Assembly: GCA_963931865.1 (NCBI GenBank)
Contig: OZ007507.1
Span: 3,006,077-3,070,076 of the forward strand
Reading direction: 5' to 3'
Source: Axinella damicornis
Taxonomy: Eukaryota; Porifera; Demospongiae; Axinellida; Axinellidae
Length of the DNA: 64,000 nucleotides
The stretch's first letter is position 1, and each line of letters begins with the position of its first letter. A program made the translations under genes and the position numbers. The notes beneath the pieces are model-generated. The model was not told the DNA's origin. It saw only the letters and a program-made list of their open reading frames with translations, and did no database searches. Positions 43,140-61,579 of this stretch are shown one piece after another.

Positions 43140-45512
43140 GTATACAGTGCCATTTAGCTAGCTGTTTGCACACAATATGATGTACCCTGATATCGCTGCC
43201 TTCTCTTATCTTTGAATTGTTTCCTATTGCTATTGCGGTAAATTCAGCTTTGTGTCTGCATGGGCATATAGCTAGCTACATCATGTGCATGGGGCTCAAC
43301 AAGATAGTCTTTAAATGACGTGGTGTGTTTTGGCATGACTTGGTATCAGCATAATTAAAGGCCAATATACTAGCTAGCTAGAGCTGAGTGGGTGTGGTTA
43401 GAGTTATGTGTGTACTTGGGATGGCTGAGTGCAGTCATAATACTGGAGTATGTAACCTAAAACAGTCATGGTTTTGCAGCTATAAATCAGAACTATGAAT
43501 AGCAGTATCAGATGACAAAGGGAAGAGAAGTGAATGAGCCATATATGCATACACAATTTTCATACAGAATGATGCCTTAGATGTGGGACTATACAGTGTT
43601 AAGCCAGGAGACAGAGAGCAGCATCGGTCCTGTACGTTGCCAACGCCGGTTAATGTAAGACTATCATTTTTTTTCAGGTAGTTTGACATTGCGTAAAACT
43701 GGAATATCGCAGATTCCAATAAAAAAAAGGGATTGGCAGTCAATGGCAGAGCACTGAAAAAGGAGGAATTTTAGTCCTTTCGTCTGTTGAGCATTCAATG
43801 TGGTATACTTACTCATCAATACATAGCTACAAGCACAAAAGTTGCTGTGTATATATAATAGTCGGTAGCTACACAAAATACATAGGCAAAGGAGTAAGCA
43901 GTGCAAAATATAAGTTACTAGTATGGCCGGTTTAATTTATGCTCTGTTGCATGTGTAGTGCACATTGTAGCTGACAACATAACTAAACAGATGTTCCATG
44001 TGTTAGTACCAGGCATGTTTCTTCCTCATGAAGGACTGCATAGAGACAGAAACAAACCATATCACAGAGGGATATCAGTATGGGCTGTGATACCCTTGCA
44101 GTTGGTAAGTGTGTGGGTTGAAGGTATTAATCTGTAACACAGAACAGTCATGCACTTTTTCAGATCAAACTCCAATTTGTGCTTGCTTTATACCATAGAT
44201 AATATATCCCCATGGTGAGCATCATCTAGAATATCTGCAAGCTTAGCAACAAAGTCGTCAACCTGTCAAGGTGTTTCATTTCCCTTTGAAGACATAGACA
44301 CATGGAACCACTCCTTCTCTTCAACAGGCGTATATTCCTGTCACCATTGAAGATGCAATATTATTCCCCCCCCCCCCCCCACACACACACACACACACAC
44401 CCCCAGCACTGCTTTCATTCTAAAGTTGGGAGGGGACTTTTACTTGAATACTAATTAGTCTCGACTACATGCTCCCACAAACGTGAGAACATGGCAAGGT
44501 CAAAAAATTACAACAACTAGAGGTGCTCAGTTGAGCACGTACCCCGTGCGCAACTTTGACTTGACAGCTACCACCGATTATTCATACAGCATGCACGATG
44601 AGCTAGCTAGGCCATGATTTACAGCGATGTCAGCATGCAGAATGAGATACCGTAAGTTGTGGCAGTAATGCTAGAAATAGGGTGTGGTCAAGTTGTATAA
44701 ATTAGAAGCACAACTTTCACGCAGCTTTTCTCAGCCTCTCGAGTAGATTTCTGGTCTGTGAGTTACGTAGACGCTAGTATTTTCTGAATTCTGACACTTC
44801 TATCCTGAAATAAGCCTTCAACAAGGCCTTCACTGCTCAAACTGGGCCGCTTGGACGGACAGACTGACACGGACAGACTGACAGACAGACACCCCTGCTG
44901 CGCATGCGCACGGGGTAACAACTTTGCTATATTCAGAAGAACAACATCATTGGTCATGTACCACATGCAGGCCCGAGTCTGCTGGTACTTCCTACAGAAC
45001 AATAGTAGGGTGGGTACTTGCAACATGTACCTTAGGTTGATATCCTCGTGCAGTCATTCTACTTTCTTCTGCTCTCACCAGCGCCATATACTCCTCCTCC
45101 ACATTTCTAGGGATTAATCATACATAGAATCAATACAGCAATACATCCTAAAGCTTTCAGTGGGGGGGGGGGGGGGGGGGGGTTGCTACACTTTATCATG
45201 TGAGCAAGCTTCTAGGCCATAGTTAGCAAACTTGTGTGTGAAGAGCAGTTAGGTCAGCAAGGATGACAAGCTAAGACTGCTTCTGGTAACTGTCCACAGT
45301 CCACATCTCCAACATGCAGCATACTCATGCAATACATTGGTCAGCTATGGATAGTAACTAAATGCGATAAAAACCAGAATAAGGAGACTTCACAAAGTTC
45401 CCTGCATGTGCTTCTGGTCGTTGAGTTGGTGGTCTACTCTACTGCATTGTGGAGGTCCAAAACTTTGCCATCAGTATCCACGGGGTGCAATGTTAGTGTA
45501 TGAGAGGAGCAC

Positions 45513-45548
<36 letters not shown>

Positions 45549-45829
45549 TTAAAATGGCATTGTGCTAGAATTTCATAAAATCATAGCTAGCCAAAACTGC
45601 TGGTCTTGGCAGTTTGGAGACAAAAGAGGTTATGCCGAGTACTACGGCAAAATCGGTGTTGTTCCTGTGCGCAAATTAACTCCAGAAGTGCTTTGGTTGG
45701 TATGCTATCCTAGCGCAAAGTCTTGTATGAGAAAGAAGAAGATGACGAAATCGGACTTTTCCCTGTAACTTGTTCATCGACTCCTGCGTACTGTAAGGTA
45801 CATTTGTGAGTGCTTTTGTGAACTGCTAG
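43140..45829. other. Repeat-rich stretch without a supported gene
   Basis: It holds a decayed copy of the 580-bp TGTCTCGGCAC repeat (about 43300-43450), a poly-C/CA run at 44365-44400, a GACA-rich stretch at 44860-44892, a poly-G tract at 45163-45182 and a poly-C tract of about 34 bases at 45514-45547. No spliced gene is visible. Confidence 0.5.
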
Positions 45830-46359
45830 CAGGGGCGGATCCAGGATTTTAGAAAGGGGGAGCTTTTCTATGCAGGGCTGCTGCCAAAGGCAGTGCACAG
45901 AGGTGTGTAGTGTTGATCAGTCCGCGCGAAGTGTGGAAAAATTTTCTTGCCTTTAGTTATCAGGCTCGTGGCACCTTCGTGCTTTGCACTGCAAGTTCCA
46001 GATGTAAAAGGATTGCAGGACCCGGGGCCGCCATGTGCTTCCGTTTCTTGCTCAAATTTTGCTCACGCAACGTAATACCAAGAGTTCATAACAATTGTTA
46101 TGAACTCTTGGTAATACGTACACGTAAATATACTAGATCGTGGTCTCGTTCCCAAGCCGGCCAATGTAACGGCAGCTAGTTATGCCAAGCCAATGTAACG
46201 GCAGCTAGTTATAGTAACTGAGCACTCGATGTTGCCCTCGATGCTCGTCCCCGCTGCAAGCAAGCGCTTGAAATTATAGCAAGGCAAGTTCTTTATTAAT
46301 TCAACTGTAAGAAGGGGGGTTCGACTGAACCCAACGGACTACCACTGGATCCGCCACTG
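45830..46359. mobile_element. CAGGGG-ended DNA element, 530 bp
   Basis: It begins CAGGGGCGGATCCAGG and ends GGATCCGCCACTG, with TGCTAG on both sides (45824-45829 and 46360-46365). It contains the core GGCACCTTCGTGCTTTGCAC, a 38-bp perfect palindrome at 46076-46113 and a 32-bp tandem duplication at about 46158-46215. It lies just beyond the 3' end of TCHP. Confidence 0.82.
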
Positions 46360-46501
46360 TGCTAGCTAGGCAGTGTCATTCTGTCTGCATGCTTGGTTTG
46401 GAGGGTTGTAGCTTCTTTGACGGTTTCCTGTTACTGCTACTGCTGCTAGTGCATCAGTATGGTAAATTCTAAATAGAGAATGCTACCGCGTTCTCTGATA
46501 C

Positions 46502-53945
<7,444 letters not shown>

Positions 53946-55009
53946 CAGTCAAATACAGTGAGGCCACCTGCATATCAATACACACAAAGGAACATGGATT
54001 CATGATGAAAAGCAATTTCTACACTCACAAACCTCATCATCAAAAACAGCATTTTACATTTCGCAGAGTAAATGTGAAATGTGTTGTCATTGAGTTAAAT
54101 TTTCTTAGAGGAAGATTGCTAACCATGTACTTAGGCTTTCTGCTTTCAGGTGCTTTGGCACACTAAGAGTATGAAAGAGTCTGTTGCATCTGTGGCTACC
54201 ACAGTTCTGGTGAGAGTTTGGAAGCAGCTGTCTGTGAAGCAATTGCAGAGCCACAGAATGCTACCGACAGGTGCACTGTGGTAGCCATTACGAGTAGCGT
54301 CTGATGGCTCAGAACAGCCAGCTAACGAAAACAGCCAGCTGCATGACACAACTGTGCAGAAGAGATTGAAAGTGTAATGATGGTCAACTTAGCAAAATTC
54401 AAACCCAGCACTGACCAGCACTGAAAGCTATATCTAACGTGCACATTTATCCTATAGGATCATCGGAAGAAAACCCTTTCAAAATATGCTGTACAGTAAT
54501 TCCTACAGGACTAGCCTCGTTCCCAGTCCCACACCCAGCTTTTCGTCGCTTGCAGTACGAAAAAGCGCTTTCTGTACTGCAAGCAACAAAATGCTGAGTG
54601 TGGGACTGGGAACGAGGCTACATAAATTCTGTGTAGCATAATTATGGAGGATAATGTATGCATGTTGAACCAACTGGAGCGGACCAGCTTGTTAGTTTAG
54701 TAGCTGTGGGTTAGAGCAGGTGTTGCCCTAGTCTCTTTCCCAGAGGAGACCGAGACTAGCCTCGTTCCCAGGTTCCTCCCGTCACATTCTCTGGGGAGGA
54801 GCCTGGGAACGAGGCTAACCAAGACTAGTACTGTCCATGCTATTCTTTCTATGACCACTGTATTGCAAACAGAAACTGCATCACTGAGAGCCATATTATA
54901 TCCTCCAGGTTCCCTCCCTCTGCTCCAGGACACAGATTAATCTATGGTGAAGACTACACACGGTGCAGACACTCTCCCACCTTAACCCTCAGTCGTTCAG
55001 ACTGTTTTC
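53946..55009. other. Intergenic with two palindromic elements
   Basis: No gene is supported. TAGCCTCGTTCCCAG-type palindromes lie at 54512-54620 (no duplication seen) and 54757-54817 (flanks GAC and AACCAAGACT suggest a decayed duplication). The TCHP promoter should be just above 53945. Confidence 0.55.
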
Positions 55010-55224
55010 TTGATCGCAAACTCCTTAGATCTGTTTCTCAGCACCAGTACCGTGCAGCTTTATCGCATCACGTCATTGTTTATACGTCGAGCTCGAGCCC
55101 GCCATAAATTTTATCCCTGGTGGGCTTCTATTAGAACAAAGCTGCAAAACGTTCCCTGTCACCTATGTGAGTATGGCAACGAAGTTGTGCTCAACGCTCA
55201 AGACCTACGGTCCAAAACCGAAGG

Positions 55225-55424
55225 NNNNNNNNNNNNNNNNNNNNNNNNNNNNNNNNNNNNNNNNNNNNNNNNNNNNNNNNNNNNNNNNNNNNNNNNNNNN
55301 NNNNNNNNNNNNNNNNNNNNNNNNNNNNNNNNNNNNNNNNNNNNNNNNNNNNNNNNNNNNNNNNNNNNNNNNNNNNNNNNNNNNNNNNNNNNNNNNNNNN
55401 NNNNNNNNNNNNNNNNNNNNNNNN
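55225..55424. other. Assembly gap (200 N)
   Basis: Exactly 200 unknown bases, probably a placeholder length. Sequence on both sides may belong to one gene. Confidence 0.99.
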
Positions 55425-55523
55425 ATAACTTATATGGCAATCTGCTTGACCTCAGCAGCCATACAAATCAAACACACTGCTGGGTCAATGTACATTAATA
55501 TGGAATGTTTTTTTTCTTTTCAG

Positions 55524-56074
55524 CAAACAGAAATATGGCCCTCTCTCCAGAATCGGTTGCCTTCAAAAGGAACTACAGTCATCTTTCTAATCGTCTGTAT
55601 AACCCCTCAGAATTGGTCCACCACTTGTATTCTGACGATGTTATCACAAGACACGCAAAAGAGGAGTTCTTTGCAAGTCCAAGCCCTGTTCTTAAGAGAG
55701 AACTACTCTTGAAGGAGCTTGAAAGCAGTATTGAGGAAACACAGAAAACTTTGATAAATTTTTAACTGCACTTAGAACTGACTCGGCCACAGTCAATCTT
55801 GCCCAACAATTGGATGAAGATCGTGTTGCCACAAAATCTCTGGGAAGACCACGATCATATTCAGCTCCAATTCCTCTATTGCCTAGTGCTGCAATCCACT
55901 TCAGTGTAAGCTATTCTAAATCAGCTACTAAAATTAATAGTTATGTTTATCACTTGAATTTGATTTGCACTTCATCCCAATTTCACTAGGGCACTGATAC
56001 CAATCCTTCCTGTGTACTGTGTCCAGGAACAGCAGCAGTCATCCTTAATCCATGTGAATGCAAGTGCTGTAATG
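55524..56074 (+). CDS. CARD-like domain and start of RING-like domain (partial, frameshifted)
   Basis: After an acceptor at 55522-55523 an open frame starts (ATG 55535). It encodes about 76 residues, including LYNPSELVHHLYSDDVITRH and SPVLKRELLLKELE, a helical pattern like a death-fold CARD domain. It hits a stop at 55763, but another frame continues at once with KFLTALRTDSATVNLAQQLD through 55905 to a GTAAGC donor. One missing T near 55751 would explain this, either a mutation or an error beside the gap. The next exon (55990-56074) has C-x2-C and VILNPCECKCC, resembling the start of a RING finger of the IAP type. The rest of the RING is not found before a transposon at 56406. A role in death or immune signalling is inference. 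Confidence 0.55.
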
Positions 56075-56405
56075 GTAAGATTGCAGGAAGTATATGTACA
56101 CTCATGCATGCTGGGCTCATTTAGCATTACCATGTAGTTGCCATTAGGGAGAAGAAAACGCTGTTCCCTGTTGCAGTATAACCATCCTCAATTCCTCAAT
56201 ACAAGCAACAGGTCAATATTATCATCGTATTCTGCCAATAGTATTCCCTAATAGACATGGAGTGTAATATTCTCCTGTACTTGCACTACCCATATTGCAA
56301 GTTGTCGAGGCAGTGCTGATTGGTTAGCTACTTCCGACTTTGTACACGTACATAGCAACTACGCATGAAAATGGTGCAGTGAGAAAGCTGTCAACGATGC
56401 ATTAG

Positions 56406-56887
56406 CAGAGCCGGCGCCAGCTATTTTGGACTGGTACAGTCACTGCCAAAGGCAGTGCACAGAGGCACATAATCTGCGAGAAGCGCAGAGAAAATTTTTC
56501 CACCTTCATTTTTCTTTCATCTGGATAGGCTCTCATAGCACCTTCATGCTTTGCACTGCACTGCTACTGCTTTCTGGTTTCTCACTCTTGACCTTGAGAG
56601 GGTTTGGTCGTTGATCATGACATTGACTACCACGCAGCGGCACGCATTAGTCCTGTCTCCATTCTGTGTGTGTTGGTATCGTCCCTAGCCCCTGAATATC
56701 GACCCAAGACCAGTGAAACATGGCCTATCATCGCGGCTTTTTGACGCTGGAAGCCTCAAACAAGACTAGGAGGAAACTTTGGATGTAGCTATGCGCTCGT
56801 ATGTCAGAATCCCAGCAACACCATTTTTTCTCCTCAAAAACCAGTATGGCCATTGATGTACCGGCCGTACTGGTGGCACCAGCCCTG
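56406..56887. mobile_element. CAGAGC-ended member of the CAGGGG family, 482 bp
   Basis: Ends CAGAGCCGGCGCCAGC and GGCACCAGCCCTG, flanked by a perfect 5-bp repeat ATTAG (56401-56405 and 56888-56892). It contains the core with CACCTTCATGCTTTGCAC. Confidence 0.85.
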
Positions 56888-56975
56888 ATTAGCCATTTTT
56901 CCATTACCACGGCATTACCCATTGCTGGAAATCGAGCGGAGGTAACTTGTTAGTGCCTTATATAGCTGGCTAGAT

Positions 56976-57607
56976 CAGGGGCATTGGCAGAAATTTGAAA
57001 GGGGGTTTCGAACTGCTGCTGAAGGGAGGTGTGTAGTGGTGATCAGTCCGCACGAAGCGCAGAAAAAAATTTTCACGGTCGTTTTTCAGTTACCTGGATG
57101 GGCTCTCGTAGCACCTTCACCACTCTGCACTGCACTGCCGCTGCTTTCTGGTTTCCCTGCAATCCGTGACCGCGTCTCACTCTCGACGTAGGAAATTATG
57201 CTAGCTGTTATAGCCCACGCCTATACTGATTATAAGGCGATGGTACGGTCTGCCGACTGGCCGTGCCGGCCATTGGCCCTAGGGGGGACATGCTCCTCCA
57301 GGAAATTTAGACCCTCTGAGATCATTTCATGTCATCTATGAATGAACCACATTGTTGATAATGTAATATAGAAGACAATGTGCAAGACAAACAGACTGGA
57401 ATATTTTAGACCTGGCTTGATTTGGGGCGAACACATGCAAGTTATTATCACTATCAAGCCACTACTGGAACATTTACAATAGTTCGACTTCCATTAAGCG
57501 ACGATTCTTTTGAAGAAATTCTGACCTTAAAACAGTCTCAGTTAGTGTGTGGGCCTCAGTTCGAATTCTCGGAGGCTGGTTCCAGGGAGGGTTTCCTGAA
57601 ACCCCTG

Positions 57608-57638
<31 letters not shown>

Positions 57639-57651
57639 GCCTACGCCCCTG
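56976..57651. mobile_element. CAGGGG-ended DNA element, 676 bp
   Basis: Ends CAGGGGCATTGGCAG and CCTACGCCCCTG with TAGAT on both sides (56971-56975 and 57652-57656). A poly-C run of about 30 bases lies near its right end. Confidence 0.85.
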
Positions 57652-57812
57652 TAGATAATGTATAGTTATACAGTATTACTCCACAACATAAAACTAGTCT
57701 TGCAAAGTGGTACGGTAAGTGGCGAGAAGCTAACCATGTTTACACTTTACACGTAAGAATGGTAAAACTAAGTTCAGTCACGTTCACTGTAAAAGCCCTG
57801 GGTTTATGTATT

Positions 57813-57948
57813 ATTTAGACCACCACTTGTAGGTGTTTATGGGAAATACACGAGGTCAGTATACATAACCTTCCGAGGCGAAACCAAGGAAGGTTATGTA
57901 TACTGACCAAGTGGTTTCCCATGAACACCTACAAGTGGTGGTCTAAAT
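57813..57948. repeat. Hairpin element, 136 bp
   Basis: Arms with ATTTAGACCACCACTTGTAG and TCAGTATACATAACCTTCC pair with their complements around GAGGCGAAACCA. A related fragment (GTGGTTTATGGGAAATACCAC) lies at about 38692. Confidence 0.8.
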
Positions 57949-58227
57949 GGCTTGTATCCCTAGAACTGCTAATGGCTTGTTTTGATTGACTGCTGCTGAG
58001 CTGTTGCACTTGCACGGCTTGGTGTTTATCTAGATATTCCCCAGGCCAGCTGGGGAATATTATTATTATTATTATTATTGCTTTACAGTACACAGATATG
58101 TGGTGGCATGAATGTGGGTGGGGATGGTGGCCGAATGAAAATTGTGGTTGCATGATAAGGGTACTGAGGGACAGCCAGATTTGACTGGCAGCCTGGAACA
58201 CAACAAAGCAAAAGACACAGGTATTAG

Positions 58228-60840
58228 CTACAGATTACAATTGAATATGGATGGGAGGAGACAATCCACTACAGAACAAATAGGCAGATCGTCGATAGTT
58301 AGAAGGGGTTGGGGAAGACTATCGATTGAGGGGAGGGTGTATGGACTAATTGTAAACACAGAGTGGAAGAATTGGTTAAAGAGAGAGGCTCTATCATGAT
58401 CTGAGGTGACAACTGAGGATCCTAGTCGTACAGAAGATGGGATGGGGCTACTCTTGGACAGGAATTTGATGTAGTCATAAATGTTGTTGTTTTGTTTGCC
58501 AGCGAAGGAGCGGATGAGGCTTGTTTCATAGGATGACTTGGCAGTTAGCATTTTGCTACGAAGAGTGTCCTCAAGCAGGGAAAGTTTGTTAAATTGGTTA
58601 TAGGTTGGGTGTTTAGATACTCTTTTTCTGAGGGTGGATGCACATTTAGAAAGGTGATGAAGTTCAGGTGTAAACCAACGAGGGAACTGGTGTCTCCTGA
58701 TCCTGACTTTTGGGATAAATAAGTTCATCCCAGTGTAAATCATGTTCTTGAGTGAGGACCAGACAAATTCTATGTCGTCTGATTGGAGGCATGGATTGAA
58801 ATCAGCGTCTAAGAGGAAGGAACAGAGTCCTTCAAAGTCAGCTTTTGGGAAATCGAAAACATATTTTTGGTTTGATGTAGGTGGTGGTTGTGATGGTGCA
58901 GAATGAGTGAGCTGAAAGGTGATGATAAAGTGGTCGGATTTGATTAGGTGCTGATGCGGAGTGACTGAGATATTGGTGACACGGTCATCAGAGTTTGTCA
59001 ATACAAGATCAAGGATGTTCCCTCTGATGTGTGTCGGCTCGTCAACCAATTGTGCGAAATTGTGATTGTACACGAAGTCACAGAACAGTTCAGGTGCAGG
59101 TGAGCTAGCAGACAGAGTGTCCCAGTTGAATCAGGAAGGTTGAAGTCCCCAACTAAGACAATGTCGTGGGTTGGATTTGAAACAAGTAAATCAGTCAAGA
59201 AGGAAATGACATCATTGAGGATAGTCCTATCAGGACTAGGAGAGATGTAAATACAACAGAGAAGGACTGGATTTTGTAGCTCGAGGCGCACGGTTATGAT
59301 TTCAAGATGGTCAGGTGAAGAGATAAGGGTGACTGGAATAGTGTCTTTAATAGCAATCATGACTCCGCCTCCACGAGTGTGCGGTCATTACGATAGATAC
59401 TTTACTGCGACGGTATGATTTCTTATGGTCTGATAGCCATGTTGCTGTTACACAAATTAGGTCGTAGCTAGTTGAGAAAACAAACGATTGGAACTTAGAT
59501 AATTTGCTTACGAGACTTCTTGAGTTGAAGCAACAACAAGTAATGATTGTGTCTGCAGCATTGTTCTTAGACGAATGTTGGATAGTTTGATATGGGAATG
59601 AACCATGTAAATTCGTAGTTACAGTGGAATGTTGAAGCGTAGTATCATTGTTTGCGTTGATTGAATTTTCTGGACATTGTAGTCATAATGACTGGGTGGT
59701 GCCATCTTGATTGGAGAGAGGGGTGGGCTGGGTTGATTGCTGGTTAGCAGAATTAGTGTTGGAGACAATAGATGGAATGGGGACCTTGTTATGAACAGCA
59801 ACATTAGAGACACTGGTCTTTTGAATAGCACCCTTAGGTGCGTGCTTGGAGACTACCTCCTCTTTGTTAGACGAGATAGGGTTGTCATTGACTTGTTGAG
59901 AGGCATTGGTGGTTGCCTGGGCAAGAAACTCAGAGGCATTTGCGGTACCATAATTCTGATTGTTGACATAAATGCTGTTGCCACGAATCTTGATGCTGCC
60001 TTTATCAATCCCAGAGACAATTAGTGCTCGTCTCTGACGCAATAGTGTAGATTCTGTAGCTCTTTCTTTTGGAGATTGATGCGGCTTGACAGAGATACCA
60101 GGGGTAGTGAATAACTTATGGCGGTTAGATAGTACGTTAGACACATCACAGGTGCGATTAAGGTGGGCTAGTACAGGACGGTTGCGGCTCTCATCATACT
60201 TGCCAAGTCGAACACAGTCACGAATGGACTGGGAGGGTACGTCTGAGCAGATTGACTCAATTGTTTTGGACACCAGACTCGTGTCATGCTGCGTGCGCTT
60301 GTTCCTGGATGACCCTTTCTTACACTCAGCTAGTTCGTAGAACACAACATTGAACTTACGTTCATTATGGTTTTGGCCATGGAGTTTAGTGGCCCCCCTT
60401 TGCTTGGGGGCAGAGGGAGGTAAGTTTCTCTTGACCACGGAGCTCCAGCCCTGAGAATCTTCAGACACTTGGTCTTCGCCAGCTTCACCTGGCTGATGTT
60501 GGTCCGAGAGAGGGCCGCCATCATGGGCGTCACAGCGGCAATTAGCAGAGAGCAGTAGTTCTTGAAGCGAAGCGATTTGGGCCTTTAAGTCGGCCACTTC
60601 AGATAGAAGTTGGGAGACCTTGGCTTCCTGGAGGGTCTGGCTGCATGCAGAACAGACGAATGGGGACGAGCTAGACGTTAGGCGCTTGAAATGGCTGACG
60701 GAAATTCCAGCACAGTACCGGTGAAATTTGAGTTGGCAAATACCTTCGCAGTGAAGGATGTCCTCTTTGCCTTCCACAAGGGGGCTACAACACAAGTCAC
60801 AGTTGTCGCAGTTAGCTTTGCTCGAGGTCTTCTTAGGCAT
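58228..60840 (-). mobile_element. Non-LTR retrotransposon (CR1/L2-like), 3' half missing
   Basis: In 5' to 3' order on the minus strand: ORF1 (60840-59683), remains of the endonuclease N-terminus (about 59560-59400, VTATWLSD), the endonuclease core (59360-58998, with DIVLVGDFNLPD), then endonuclease end and linker (59073-58228, with RGNILDLVLTN and SDHFIITF). A one-base deletion near 59130 and other damage break ORF2. No reverse transcriptase follows: the frame stops at 58228 and the flank is unrelated. Confidence 0.88.
59683..60840 (-). CDS. LINE ORF1 protein with PHD-type zinc finger
   Basis: An intact 385-aa frame. Residues 11-68 form a PHD-type finger (CDNCDLCCSPLV, then CEGICQLKFHRYCAG, then CSAC), typical of ORF1 proteins of CR1-group elements. 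A leucine-rich coiled coil follows (about 69-97), which may make the protein multimerise on RNA. The remainder is Ser/Asn/Gln-rich, with a middle section (NVVFYELAEC to VRLGKYD) like the RNA-binding part of such ORF1s. It belongs to the retroelement and is not a host gene. Confidence 0.85.
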   Translation of the reverse strand: MPKKTSSKANCDNCDLCCSPLVEGKEDILHCEGICQLKFHRYCAGISVSHFKRLTSSSSPFVCSACSQTLQEAKVSQLLSEVADLKAQIASLQELLLSANCRCDAHDGGPLSDQHQPGEAGEDQVSEDSQGWSSVVKRNLPPSAPKQRGATKLHGQNHNERKFNVVFYELAECKKGSSRNKRTQHDTSLVSKTIESICSDVPSQSIRDCVRLGKYDESRNRPVLAHLNRTCDVSNVLSNRHKLFTTPGISVKPHQSPKERATESTLLRQRRALIVSGIDKGSIKIRGNSIYVNNQNYGTANASEFLAQATTNASQQVNDNPISSNKEEVVSKHAPKGAIQKTSVSNVAVHNKVPIPSIVSNTNSANQQSTQPTPLSNQDGTTQSL

Positions 60841-61332
60841 GTTGCTTGAGTTGTTTTGTCACCTTAGACTCGTTTCTCGTCGGCCAGCTGCCGGGGACAC
60901 GACGCTTAACAGAAACGATGATGGCTACTCTTCGCTGATAACACTTGTACATGTACTCATGTTCTCTTAGTGCACTACACACACAACAGTTGGCACTTTT
61001 AGTTTGTCCCAACACTGGGATTGTATAAACCACATGCGGCACCTTTGAACGCCTACACAGTTGGGATACAAGTCATGGAGTGCTTGTATTATTGACTATG
61101 AACAAGCAATGTCTTCCTTCAATGGAATTTTAGAGTCTAGCTACTATAATTACACTCCTGGTATAGGAAAAATTGTGCCGCGTAATGTAATTAATTAATT
61201 AATTAATCTAAATAATCTAAATAATTAATAAACGTTTGACTATTTCCGAATGGCCTACAAAGATTCTGACTACACCGTCGTGATCGCTATGATGCAGTGA
61301 CACAAAATCAAAATAATTGTGCTGAAACTCAC

Positions 61333-61379
61333 CTTGGTGGTGGAGATATGAGCGCTTTTGTCATACCGTCGGCCGCCAT
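61333..61379 (-). other. First-exon-like open segment A
   Basis: ATG at 61379 opens MAADGMTKALISPPP and ends at a GTGAGT donor. Its intron start resembles that of segment B. No downstream exon has been found. Confidence 0.4.
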
Positions 61380-61497
61380 TGCTCGATCGCTCTCTTCGAT
61401 GTTGGTTGCCAGTACAGTCTTATGAAGGCCCCACAAAGATTCTGACCACACAGCCGTGATCGCTATCGTTTACTGACGCTTACATGCCAAAACTCAC

Positions 61498-61554
61498 CGT
61501 GCTGGCAAAGTTGTTAGCACTGTAATAAGCTCTTGTCTTACTTTTGGACGCCAT
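61498..61554 (-). other. First-exon-like open segment B
   Basis: ATG at 61554 opens MASKSKTRAYYSANNFAST and ends at a GTGAGT donor. Both segments are followed by introns sharing ATAGCGATCACG and GTCAGAATCTTTGT, so they arose by tandem duplication. Confidence 0.4.
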
Positions 61555-61579
61555 TGCTGACTCGACATATCGATCGACG

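Noticed and set aside
59683..60840. Host PHD-finger gene
   Set aside because: An endonuclease frame (LVGDFNLP) follows directly on the same strand, which makes this ORF1 of a retrotransposon.
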